DNA of 18,991 nucleotides from an uncultured Acetatifactor sp. (GTDB lineage: Bacteria > Bacillota > Clostridia > Lachnospirales > Lachnospiraceae): positions 1 to 18,991 of the forward strand of contig CAJUCT010000055.1 in assembly GCA_910585015.1 (NCBI GenBank). Reading direction: 5' to 3'. Below the pieces are notes generated by a model that searched no databases, was not told the origin of the DNA, and was given only the letters and a program-made list of their open reading frames with translations. This document shows, piece by piece, positions 1 through 5,555 of this stretch; within the stretch, counting starts at the first letter, position 1, and the number at the start of each line of letters is the position of its first letter. Position numbers and translations under genes: made by a program.

Positions 1-12
1 AGTTGTTAATTG

Positions 13-40
13 GGCATGGTCAAGTACCCACCATCATGCC
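13..40 (+). repeat. Small imperfect inverted repeat, unknown role
   Basis: GGCATG (13-18) is complementary to CATGCC (35-40). A second, overlapping pairing ATGGT (16-20) with ACCAT (30-34) is also possible. There is no T-run after it, so it does not look like an intrinsic terminator. It lies upstream of the first complete gene and just before the first copy of the intergenic element. No gene is seen in bases 1-153, though the end of a gene starting upstream cannot be excluded. This could be chance. Confidence 0.25.
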
Positions 41-50
41 AGAAGCCTCA

Positions 51-117
51 TTTATTCTGACATTTATGTTGCTTTTATCCCCGTTCAGAGTGATTAATGT
101 AATACCGAAAGGGAAAA
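51..117 (+). promoter_or_regulatory. Intergenic repeated element, copy 1 (divergent)
   Basis: This leader matches blocks of the two better copies near 2282 and 2983. It shares the CATTTATG block, the TTCAGAGT block and an AATGT-ATACC block. The 15-base run TACCGAAAGGGAAAA at 103-117 is identical to copy 2 (2349-2363). It ends 36 bases before the start codon of the first gene, and AACGGAGGA follows as the ribosome binding site. The GTGGATAAT block of the other copies is absent here. The position suggests a promoter, operator or leader RNA, but the mechanism is not known. Confidence 0.5.
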
Positions 118-153
118 CAAAGCCAGAGGGCTTAAAAAACGGAGGAAAAAAGG

Positions 154-1044
154 ATGAGGATTGAGACGAATGCAGCAAACAGGAAAGATGTAGTAAAGGC
201 AGTCAGCGGGATTTTAGGGCAGCCCTCAAAGTACATGGGAGTTCCCACCTGCAGCTACCAGATCGGGAACTGCACTATCGACAAAAAGGGCGCGGTGGAG
301 ACCGAGAATGAAAAGACGGCGGAGCTGGTGACGGTAGGACTCACAGAGCAGGGATTCATCGGAAGCCCGCAGCCGGAGGCGGATGAAACAGCGGTCAGCC
401 TGCCGATGGAGGGCATTGCGGCGGAGGGGCTTAAGAACCTGATTTTCCTGACCCACAGCAAGCAGTACCTCATAAACCGCGCCTTTGCGGAAGAGGTTTT
501 CCGGATTCCCGCAGAGCTGGCGGAGGCGCTGGGCGGCACGGAGATTCCCGATGCGGAGACTTTCCTGCAGACATTCCAGAGCCATGCGGAAGGGTGCAGG
601 GGCATCAGCTTTCAGGACGGGAAAGTTACCTTCACCCTTCCCACGGCGGATGCCCCCGACATGATAAAGGCATTCACGCACCTTGCGGCGGCGATGGTAC
701 AGCAGGCAAAGGAGCAGAAACGCATCAGCCCCAAAGAGACCATCGAGGAAAACGAGAAATACTACATGAGGATATGGCTCCTGCGCCTCGGCTTCGGCGG
801 CAGGGATGGGAAAGAGGTGCGGGATCTCCTGATGAAAAAGCTGAAAGGGCATTCCGCTTTCCGCACCGAGGAAAACAAACAGAGGTGGCAGGAAGCCCGC
901 AGGAGTGAGCGGGAGGCGGCAAAGCAGCAGGAACAGGCACCTGCGGAGGAACCGGCAGGGGAGCCGGAACAGTCATCCGCAGAAGAAACGGCAGAGCCTG
1001 CGGATGCGGCTCCGGCTGGACAGGATTCCGGTGCGGAGGAATAA
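154..1044 (+). CDS. 'Virulence-related' family phage/ICE protein, function unknown
   Basis: A 296-residue protein starting at ATG 154, behind GGAGGA (about 8 bases upstream). From memory it matches a family that Clostridia phages and integrative elements carry under the inherited name 'virulence-related protein'. That name does not establish a function. Family-like blocks are the N-terminal MRIETNAANRKDVVKAV, a central FLTHSKQYLINRA segment near residues 104-116, a KAFTHLAAAMVQQAKEQKRI segment near 171-190, and RIWLLRLGFGG near 206-216. The C-terminal ~50 residues are a low-complexity tail rich in Glu, Ala and Pro, probably disordered. There is no signal peptide or membrane segment, so it is likely cytoplasmic. 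It is the first gene of a unit of four and is headed by copy 1 of the intergenic element. Confidence 0.6.
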   Translation: MRIETNAANRKDVVKAVSGILGQPSKYMGVPTCSYQIGNCTIDKKGAVETENEKTAELVTVGLTEQGFIGSPQPEADETAVSLPMEGIAAEGLKNLIFLTHSKQYLINRAFAEEVFRIPAELAEALGGTEIPDAETFLQTFQSHAEGCRGISFQDGKVTFTLPTADAPDMIKAFTHLAAAMVQQAKEQKRISPKETIEENEKYYMRIWLLRLGFGGRDGKEVRDLLMKKLKGHSAFRTEENKQRWQEARRSEREAAKQQEQAPAEEPAGEPEQSSAEETAEPADAAPAGQDSGAEE

Positions 1045-1055
1045 GGAGCGGAACG

Positions 1056-1084
1056 GGCAGGGAGGCGGTGCTTTCCTCCCTGCC
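1056..1084 (+). other. Perfect 10-bp hairpin between genes
   Basis: GGCAGGGAGG (1056-1065) and CCTCCCTGCC (1075-1084) are perfect reverse complements with a 9-base loop. There is no T-run after the stem (GGAGTCTACGG follows), so it does not qualify as a standard rho-independent terminator. It sits between the stop of the first gene (1044) and the ribosome binding site of the next. In an mRNA it could protect the upstream 3' end or act as a processing site. A similar GGCAGGGA/TCCCTGCC stem recurs at 2930-2954. Confidence 0.55.
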
Positions 1085-1110
1085 GGAGTCTACGGAAGGA
1101 GATATGCGGA

Positions 1111-1596
1111 ATGAATCTTACCATTAAAAAAGAGGAACTGGAAGCCCTGCGGGCGGAATACCCGCCGGGGTGCAGGGTGGAGCTGGTAAAGATGGATGAC
1201 CCCTACAGGGAGATGCCGCCCGGACTGCAGGGCGTGGTGACGGGCATTGATGACACTGGCAGCATCCATGTAAACTGGCAGAACGGCAGCAGCCTTGCGG
1301 TGATATTCGGTGAGGATGAATGCCGGAAGATTGAGGACGGGGAGGTGACCGTGGGGGAGCTGCTCCGGCGCTACGTTTCCCGCAGGAAAGAATTCCATTT
1401 CATGACCCCGTCGGGATATGTTGACCTTACGGCGCAGGAGGTGGAAAAGGTACTGGCGGGGGAGAGGAAGCCCAAAGGCCATCCGGGAAACCCAGAGTAT
1501 GCCGTGGAGATGGAGATTCAGGAACTGTTGGGGTTCCGGTGCAAAGAATCGGATGTCCGTGACAGGCGGGGAAGCGTAAAGGCACTCGTGTATTGA
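1111..1596 (+). CDS. DUF4314 domain-containing protein
   Basis: A 161-residue protein starting at ATG 1111 with AAGGAG nine bases upstream. The N-terminal ~70 residues match my recollection of DUF4314: a GCRVELVKMDDPYREMPPG segment (residues 20-38), then GVVTGIDDTGSIHVNWQNGSSL, then GEDECRKI. The pattern is a small beta-rich fold whose conserved positions are the Pro-Gly turn and the Trp-x-Asn-Gly. The remaining ~80 residues have no recognised domain. There is no signal peptide or membrane segment. DUF4314 genes are common in Clostridia phages and conjugative elements and have no established role. It is probably co-transcribed with the genes on either side. Confidence 0.65.
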   Translation: MNLTIKKEELEALRAEYPPGCRVELVKMDDPYREMPPGLQGVVTGIDDTGSIHVNWQNGSSLAVIFGEDECRKIEDGEVTVGELLRRYVSRRKEFHFMTPSGYVDLTAQEVEKVLAGERKPKGHPGNPEYAVEMEIQELLGFRCKESDVRDRRGSVKALVY

Positions 1597-1614
1597 AAGG
1601 AGGGAGGATGCAGC

Positions 1615-2004
1615 ATGAGGATTGTATATGACGACACGATGCAGGAGACGATGGCGGAGGCAGTCGGGGAGTTCATGGATGCCCTGAATGTGGAAGAAAT
1701 AGTCCGCTATGAGTGGGGGACGGACAGTGTGCAGATGCACCTGCTGAAAGAGAAACTCGGCGCTTATCTGGAATATTACAGGATGAGCATCGGGAGGACA
1801 GTCACCCATGCGCACGGCATCGGCAACAACTGCCAGTACCCGGTCTATTACCACCCGGAAGGAGTGGACGAGATACAGCAGTGCGGGAACATTAACCTTA
1901 ATTCCGGCCTGTACGGTGAGGGATTCGTGAGCTGTGAGGATTATAACAGGAACCGGGTCGGGGCAGTCTATGAGGTCAGGGCATGCGGTGTGGTCAGGAA
2001 ATAA
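1615..2004 (+). CDS. Hypothetical phage accessory protein, 129 aa
   Basis: Not recognised. The start at ATG 1615 follows an unusually long Shine-Dalgarno, AAAGGAGGGAGG. An upstream ATG at 1608 is in another frame and closes after seven codons, so it is not the start. The N-terminal half looks helical (MQETMAEAVGEFMDAL, then a charged helix ending near residue 60). The C-terminal half is Gly/Asn/Tyr-rich with several beta-like stretches (CQYPVYYHP, YGEGFVSCEDY, VGAVYEVRACGVV). There is no membrane segment or export signal. It sits 18 bases behind the DUF4314 gene and is likely co-translated with it. The ordered sequence and good ribosome binding site support a real gene. Confidence 0.65.
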   Translation: MRIVYDDTMQETMAEAVGEFMDALNVEEIVRYEWGTDSVQMHLLKEKLGAYLEYYRMSIGRTVTHAHGIGNNCQYPVYYHPEGVDEIQQCGNINLNSGLYGEGFVSCEDYNRNRVGAVYEVRACGVVRK

Positions 2005-2032
2005 ATGCCGGAATCGGAAAGGGGTGGACGGT

Positions 2033-2251
2033 ATGGCAATGCAGGAACGGATGCGTGGAAATGCACATGAAAAGCGCAACTGCTGGCAGCGGGGCAATGG
2101 CTCCTACAGCATGAGGGGCGAGCTGCGCCGCGGCATTTCCCTCAATAAAAAGTATCTGAACCGGAAGGTCAGGCACAGCGGCAGGGAAGCATTAAAGTGC
2201 GGGGATTATAAGCGTGTGTGCAAAACATTACATATGGTGGAGTTCTCATAA
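2033..2251 (+). CDS. Small basic hypothetical protein, 72 aa
   Basis: The reading frame is open from 1934, but the likely start is ATG 2033 (or ATG 2039), behind AAAGGGGTGG. A start at 1934 would overlap the preceding gene by 71 bases and lacks a good ribosome binding site. The product is strongly basic, with many Arg and Lys residues. It has a Lys-Lys-x-Leu-Asn-Arg-Lys-Val-Arg segment near residues 42-50 and a C-terminal CGDYKRVCKTLHMVEF block. I recall similar small proteins in Clostridia mobile elements but cannot name the family. The charge is compatible with nucleic-acid binding; this is inference. It is the last gene of the first accessory unit. Confidence 0.5.
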   Translation: MAMQERMRGNAHEKRNCWQRGNGSYSMRGELRRGISLNKKYLNRKVRHSGREALKCGDYKRVCKTLHMVEFS

Positions 2252-2281
2252 ACCGCCATAAGATGCACAGTTATCCACCCA

Positions 2282-2362
2282 TATCTTTGTCACATTTATA
2301 GTGCAGATATGAGTGGATAATACCCGCTTTCAGAGTTAAGATGTGTACTACCGAAAGGGAAA
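2282..2362 (+). promoter_or_regulatory. Intergenic repeated element, copy 2
   Basis: This 81-base stretch aligns without gaps to 2983-3063, with about 66 identical positions by hand count. Fully shared blocks are TATCTTTGTCACATTTAT, TGAGTGGATAATA, TTCAGAG and ATGTGTACTACC. Most differences fall in one 10-base block (2300-2309). GATAAT at 2316-2321 resembles a -10 box, but no convincing -35 box lies 16-18 bases before it. In this copy TTATCCAC, just upstream near 2269, is the reverse complement of GTGGATAA (2313-2320). The element ends 24 bases before the next start codon. It is likely a promoter, operator or structured leader. Confidence 0.65.
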
Positions 2363-2386
2363 ATACAAAAACGGAGGACACACACC

Positions 2387-2755
2387 ATGAAGAAGATTGA
2401 ACTTTTTGAAAGAGCCATTGCGGAGCAGGCAGCAAGCCTTAAGGATTGGGGGATCAACCCCACACTGTTCTGGGCATACCGCAACAGCATCACGGCGGGC
2501 AATGACAGCATTGATTTTGGCGAAACCATCAGGGATAGGGATATCCCGGAGATCACCCGGACGCTTAAGGAGAACGGCATCAGCGAGTTTACCATCAGCA
2601 GCACTTTTTCAAGCCTGATCCCGACCCTTGCGGAATTTGAAAAGCACGGTTTCCGGATGGCTGGGCTGACCGAGGTCAAGGCAAACTACACAGACTTCCA
2701 GACGATGGAGCGGGCGGTCATCCCGGCGATCAGGATGGAGTCAAAGGAGGCGTAA
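2387..2755 (+). CDS. Conserved mobile-element hypothetical protein, 122 aa
   Basis: Starts at ATG 2387 behind GGAGGACACACACC. The sequence has the look of a small family I have met in Clostridia phage and conjugative-element accessory regions. It has an N-terminal helix, a short GINPTLFWAYRNSITAGN segment (residues 23-40), an acidic FGETIRDRDIPEI stretch (45-57), and an alternating helix-strand region with TRTLKENGISEFTIS and FEKHGFRMAGLTEV. I cannot attach a function. There is no export signal, membrane helix or metal-binding motif. It is the first gene of the second accessory unit, headed by copy 2 of the intergenic element. The next gene follows after six bases, so the two are very probably co-transcribed. 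Confidence 0.65.
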   Translation: MKKIELFERAIAEQAASLKDWGINPTLFWAYRNSITAGNDSIDFGETIRDRDIPEITRTLKENGISEFTISSTFSSLIPTLAEFEKHGFRMAGLTEVKANYTDFQTMERAVIPAIRMESKEA

Positions 2756-2761
2756 GGCAGG

Positions 2762-2941
2762 ATGATGACGGAAAAAATAAAGGAACAGATCTTCGAGATC
2801 AGAAACAGCGGTGTGGCAAATATGTGTGAGATGGCGGCGGTGCAGCGGGCGGCATTTGACAGGGGATTTTATGAACTGGTCCTTTTTATCGAAGAAAATC
2901 GGGAGGAATACTGGAACTTCATACTGACGGGCAGGGAATGA
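2762..2941 (+). CDS. DUF5049-like small protein, 59 aa
   Basis: A 59-residue gene starting at ATG 2762. The first two residues are both Met, so the start could be one codon later. AAAGGAGG, within the end of the preceding gene, provides the ribosome binding site. The pattern matches my memory of DUF5049: KIKEQIFEIRNSGVANM at the N-terminus, then FDRGFYELVLFIEENREEYWNFILTG at the end. It is mostly helical, soluble and of unknown function. The stop codon (2939-2941) lies in the loop of a terminator-like hairpin, so this gene closes its transcription unit. The family assignment is fairly confident; the role is unknown. Confidence 0.65.
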   Translation: MMTEKIKEQIFEIRNSGVANMCEMAAVQRAAFDRGFYELVLFIEENREEYWNFILTGRE

Positions 2942-2958
2942 TGGCATCCCTGCCTTTT
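2930..2958 (+). terminator. Terminator-like hairpin over a stop codon
   Basis: GGCAGGGA (2930-2937) pairs perfectly with TCCCTGCC (2947-2954). The 9-base loop contains the TGA stop of the upstream gene (2939-2941), and TTTTAT follows the stem. The form is that of a rho-independent terminator with a short U-tract. It ends the second accessory unit, just before copy 3 of the intergenic element. Confidence 0.6.
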
Positions 2959-2982
2959 ATAATGTACACAACTTTCTGCGGT

Positions 2983-3063
2983 TATCTTTGTCACATTTAT
3001 GCCTTAGAATTGAGTGGATAATATCCGCATTCAGAGGTAACATGTGTACTACCAAAACGAAAT
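2983..3063 (+). promoter_or_regulatory. Intergenic repeated element, copy 3
   Basis: This is the partner of copy 2 (about 66 of 81 positions identical, no gaps). GGATAATATCC (3015-3025) is a palindrome around a central A, while copy 2 differs from it by one base. TTATC near the start of the element can pair with GATAA of the same block, with GCGG/CCGC extending it imperfectly in this copy. The element ends 15 bases before the next start codon. Weaker similarity continues upstream to about 2966 (compare about 2261 for copy 2). Confidence 0.65.
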
Positions 3064-3078
3064 GGAGGAAACAAGCAA

Positions 3079-3363
3079 ATGAAAAAACATGAAATTAACT
3101 TTTTACAGACCACCACAATCGAACACCTGCAGGACAAAATCCCCTGCTGCTACGGCGGCGCACTGACCTTCGGGGAAAAGGTACTGGTGACGATGGTAAA
3201 CTGGCGGGGGCAGTACGAGGCAGCCATTTACGAGTTCATCGAGACGCCGGAGGAAACGGGGCTTGGGGCGATTGAATGCAGGCTCAATCTTACGGAGGTC
3301 GCAGAGGAGGTTTTCAAGGACAGCGGCCACGCCATGCAGTGGGCAATCAGCCGGGCGCAGTAA
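3079..3363 (+). CDS. Hypothetical phage accessory protein, 94 aa
   Basis: Not recognised. Starts at ATG 3079 behind ATGGAGGAAACAAGCAA. The protein begins with a helix-like MKKHEINFLQTTTIEHLQDK stretch. A beta-rich middle follows (CCYGGALTFGEKVLVTMVNWRGQYEAAIYEFIE), and a helical end (NLTEVAEEVFKDSGHAMQWAI). The middle Trp-Arg-Gly-Gln-Tyr-Glu segment is the most distinctive part. There is no signal peptide or membrane helix. It is the only gene in the third accessory unit: copy 3 of the intergenic element lies in front and a very long hairpin (3377-3416) lies behind. It is the last gene before the terminase pair. Confidence 0.65.
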   Translation: MKKHEINFLQTTTIEHLQDKIPCCYGGALTFGEKVLVTMVNWRGQYEAAIYEFIETPEETGLGAIECRLNLTEVAEEVFKDSGHAMQWAISRAQ

Positions 3364-3376
3364 AGGCGCATACATA

Positions 3377-3416
3377 GCGGCGGGAAAGGGTTCCTCCGGG
3401 AGCCCTTTTCTGCTGC
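3377..3416 (+). other. 18-bp hairpin with TCCG tetraloop before terminase
   Basis: Bases 3377-3394 pair with 3399-3416 without a bulge. By hand there are 18 pairs, five of them G-U, closed by the tetraloop TCCG (3395-3398). TTTTCT lies inside the 3' arm, so an upper 10-12 bp part could act as a terminator. The full length is more typical of an RNase III substrate or mRNA-end structure. It lies between the 94-residue gene and the small terminase ribosome binding site. Confidence 0.6.
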
Positions 3417-3445
3417 GTGAATTTGAGGGGAAGGAGGCGGCACAG

Positions 3446-3922
3446 GTGCAGAGCGGAAGGAAACCAAAGCCCACGGCGGTAAAGGCGCTGGAGGGCAACC
3501 CTGGCAAGCGGAGCCTGAACACGGGCGAGCCGAAGCCGGAGAAAAAAGCGCCCCGCTGTCCGGCATGGCTGGAGGGCGAGGCGAAAAAAGAATGGAAGCG
3601 GATGGCGGGGCAGATGGAGAAGCTGGGCATCCTCACGGAAATAGACATGGCGGCATTCGCCGGATACTGCCAGGCGTATGCGCGCTGGAAGGAAGCCGAG
3701 GAATTCATCACCCAGCACGGCACCATCGTAAAGACGCCCTCCGGCTACTGGCAGCAGGTCCCGCAGGTGTCCATCGCACAGACCTACCTTAAGATCATGA
3801 ACCGTTTCTGCGAGCAGTTCGGCCTTACCCCTTCCTCCCGGAGCCGCATCGTGGCGGAAGGCGGCGAGGACAAAGAGAGCGACACGATGGAGCTTTTGCT
3901 CTTTAAGGGAGGCGGGGGATAG
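3446..3922 (+). CDS. terS: Phage terminase small subunit, P27 family
   Basis: A 158-residue protein that recognises the phage DNA packaging site and recruits the large subunit. The frame is open from 3263, but the start is set at GTG 3446, behind AAGGAGG with eight bases between. From there the N-terminus is the P27-family basic stretch SGRKPKPTAVKALEGNPGKR (residues 3-22), then an EPKPEKKAPRCPAWLEGEAKKEWKRM region. The family core follows: LGILTEIDMAAFAGYCQAYARWKEAE (about 60-85), whose helices resemble the HTH and oligomer region. The longer frame would overlap the upstream gene by about 100 bases, and its extra residues do not resemble the family. It overlaps the large subunit start by one base, indicating translational coupling. 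Confidence 0.9.
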   Translation: MQSGRKPKPTAVKALEGNPGKRSLNTGEPKPEKKAPRCPAWLEGEAKKEWKRMAGQMEKLGILTEIDMAAFAGYCQAYARWKEAEEFITQHGTIVKTPSGYWQQVPQVSIAQTYLKIMNRFCEQFGLTPSSRSRIVAEGGEDKESDTMELLLFKGGGG

Positions 3923-5472
3923 TGTTTGACGAGGAAAAGGCAAAGCGTACCGTAGATTTCATCAACTGCCTGAAACATACCAAGGGGAAATGGCGGGGGC
4001 AGCCCTTTGACCTGCTCCCGTGGCAGGAGGCGATCATCCGGGATGTGTTCGGCACGGTGAAGGAGAACGGTTACCGGCAGTACAACACTGCCTATGTGGA
4101 GATTCCCAAAAAGAACGGGAAATCGGAGCTGGCGGCGGGCGTGGCGTTATATATGACCTGCGGCGATAATGAGTGGGGCGCGGAGGTCTATGGATGTGCC
4201 TCTGACCGTCAGCAGGCATCCATCGTCTTTGACGTGGCGGTGGACATGGTGGAGCAGTGTCCGGCATTAAAGAAGCGCATCAAGCCCGTTATGTCGGTAA
4301 AGCGGCTGGTCTATAAGCCCACGAACAGTTTTTATCAGGTGCTTTCGGCGGAAGCCTACACCAAGCATGGCCTGAACGTCCACGCAGTCATTTTTGACGA
4401 GCTGCACAGCCAGCCGAACCGGGAGCTGTTCGATGTCATGACCAAAGGCTCCGGCGATGCCAGGACGCAGCCGTTATTCTTCCTCATCACCACTGCAGGC
4501 ACGGATAGACATTCCGTCTGTTTCGAGCAGCACCAGAAGGCGGAGGACATCCTGCAGGGGAGGAAGATAGACCCTACATTCTATCCCGTTATCTACGGCG
4601 CGTCTGATGATGCGGACTGGTCATCGGAGGATGTGTGGAGGAAAGCCAATCCCTCGCTGGGGCATACCATTGACATTGAGAAGGTGCGGAATGCGTATCT
4701 GAGCGCAAGGGACAATCCGGCAGAGGAAAATATATTCCGGCAGCTCCGTCTGAACCAGTGGGTGAAGCAGTCCACAAGGTGGATGCAGATGGAGAAATGG
4801 GATGCCTGCGCTTTCCCCGTGGACGAGCGGGAAGTGCTGGGGCGGGAATGTTACGGCGGTCTTGACCTGTCAAGCTCCATTGACATCACCGCTTTTGTTT
4901 TGGTATTCCCTCCGAGAAATGATACGGAGAAATACATCCTTCTGCCATACTTCTGGATACCGGAAGAAAATATGCGCCTGCGGGTGCGGCGTGACCATGT
5001 GCCGTATGACGTGTGGGAGCGGCAGGGATTTTTGCAGACCACGGAAGGGAACGTGATCCACTATGGTTTTATTGAGAATTTCATTGATGATCTCGGAAAG
5101 AAATTTCATATCAAAGAGATCGCATTCGACAGGTGGGGCGCGGTACAGATGGTGCAGAACCTGGAGGGATTGGGATTTACCGTGGTTCCCTTCGGGCAGG
5201 GCTTTAAGGATATGTCGCCGCCCACCAAGCGACTGATGGAACTGGTGCTGGAGAAGAACATTGCTCACGGCGGGCATCCCGTCCTGCGGTGGATGATGGA
5301 TAACATCTTCGTCCGCACGGACCCGGCAGGGAACATCAAGCCGGACAAGGAGAAGTCCACGGAGAAGATTGACGGAGCGGTTGCCACCATTATGGGATTA
5401 GACCGTGCAATACGCAACGGGAGCAACAGTACGGGCAGTGTGTACGATGAGAGGGGGATTTTGTCCTTTTAG
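3922..5472 (+). CDS. terL: Phage terminase large subunit (ATPase and nuclease)
   Basis: A 516-residue packaging motor that pumps DNA into the prohead through the portal and cuts the concatemer. It starts at GTG 3922 (read as Met), overlapping the small subunit stop by one base, with GGGAGG upstream. The N-terminal ATPase has a Walker A motif PKKNGKSE (62-69) and Walker B VIFDE (156-160), with LITTAG (188-193) as the coupling motif. The RNase H-like nuclease shows the expected acidic residues: D315 in GGLDLSSSID, D403 in AFDRWGA, and D484 in KIDGAVA. Length and order fit phage HK97-like Terminase_1 proteins. All key residues are present, so it should be functional. It is followed directly by the promoter of an unrelated inserted gene. 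Confidence 0.95.
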   Translation: MFDEEKAKRTVDFINCLKHTKGKWRGQPFDLLPWQEAIIRDVFGTVKENGYRQYNTAYVEIPKKNGKSELAAGVALYMTCGDNEWGAEVYGCASDRQQASIVFDVAVDMVEQCPALKKRIKPVMSVKRLVYKPTNSFYQVLSAEAYTKHGLNVHAVIFDELHSQPNRELFDVMTKGSGDARTQPLFFLITTAGTDRHSVCFEQHQKAEDILQGRKIDPTFYPVIYGASDDADWSSEDVWRKANPSLGHTIDIEKVRNAYLSARDNPAEENIFRQLRLNQWVKQSTRWMQMEKWDACAFPVDEREVLGRECYGGLDLSSSIDITAFVLVFPPRNDTEKYILLPYFWIPEENMRLRVRRDHVPYDVWERQGFLQTTEGNVIHYGFIENFIDDLGKKFHIKEIAFDRWGAVQMVQNLEGLGFTVVPFGQGFKDMSPPTKRLMELVLEKNIAHGGHPVLRWMMDNIFVRTDPAGNIKPDKEKSTEKIDGAVATIMGLDRAIRNGSNSTGSVYDERGILSF

Positions 5473-5495
5473 AACGATGAAGTTTATGATATACT
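5468..5495 (+). promoter_or_regulatory. Extended -10 promoter for the HNH cargo gene
   Basis: TATACT (5490-5495) is a five-of-six -10 box with an extended TG at 5487-5488. TTTAGA (5468-5473) matches four of six -35 bases at a 16-base spacing. It begins inside the last codons of the large terminase gene. It lies about 60 bases before ATG 5556. This is what an autonomously transcribed cargo gene would need. Confidence 0.65.
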
Positions 5496-5555
5496 GAAAA
5501 AGTAGTTTTAGATGTTAGCTGTGAATTTATTTAAAGAGTATTAGAGGACATAAGT

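Noticed and set aside
1090..2097. Long open frame on the - strand (335 codons)
   Set aside because: It lies opposite three + strand genes with good ribosome binding sites and coherent protein sequences. The product looks like a compositional artefact (Pro/His/Leu-rich) and has no family resemblance.
2316..2321. Standard sigma-A promoter within the repeated element
   Set aside because: GATAAT is a fair -10 box, but no acceptable -35 box lies 16-18 bases upstream in copies 2 or 3, so I list the element as regulatory without naming a promoter class.
3263..3445. Longer form of the small terminase starting upstream
   Set aside because: It would overlap the upstream gene by about 100 bases and cover the 18-bp hairpin. 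The family N-terminus begins at GTG 3446 behind a good AAGGAGG.
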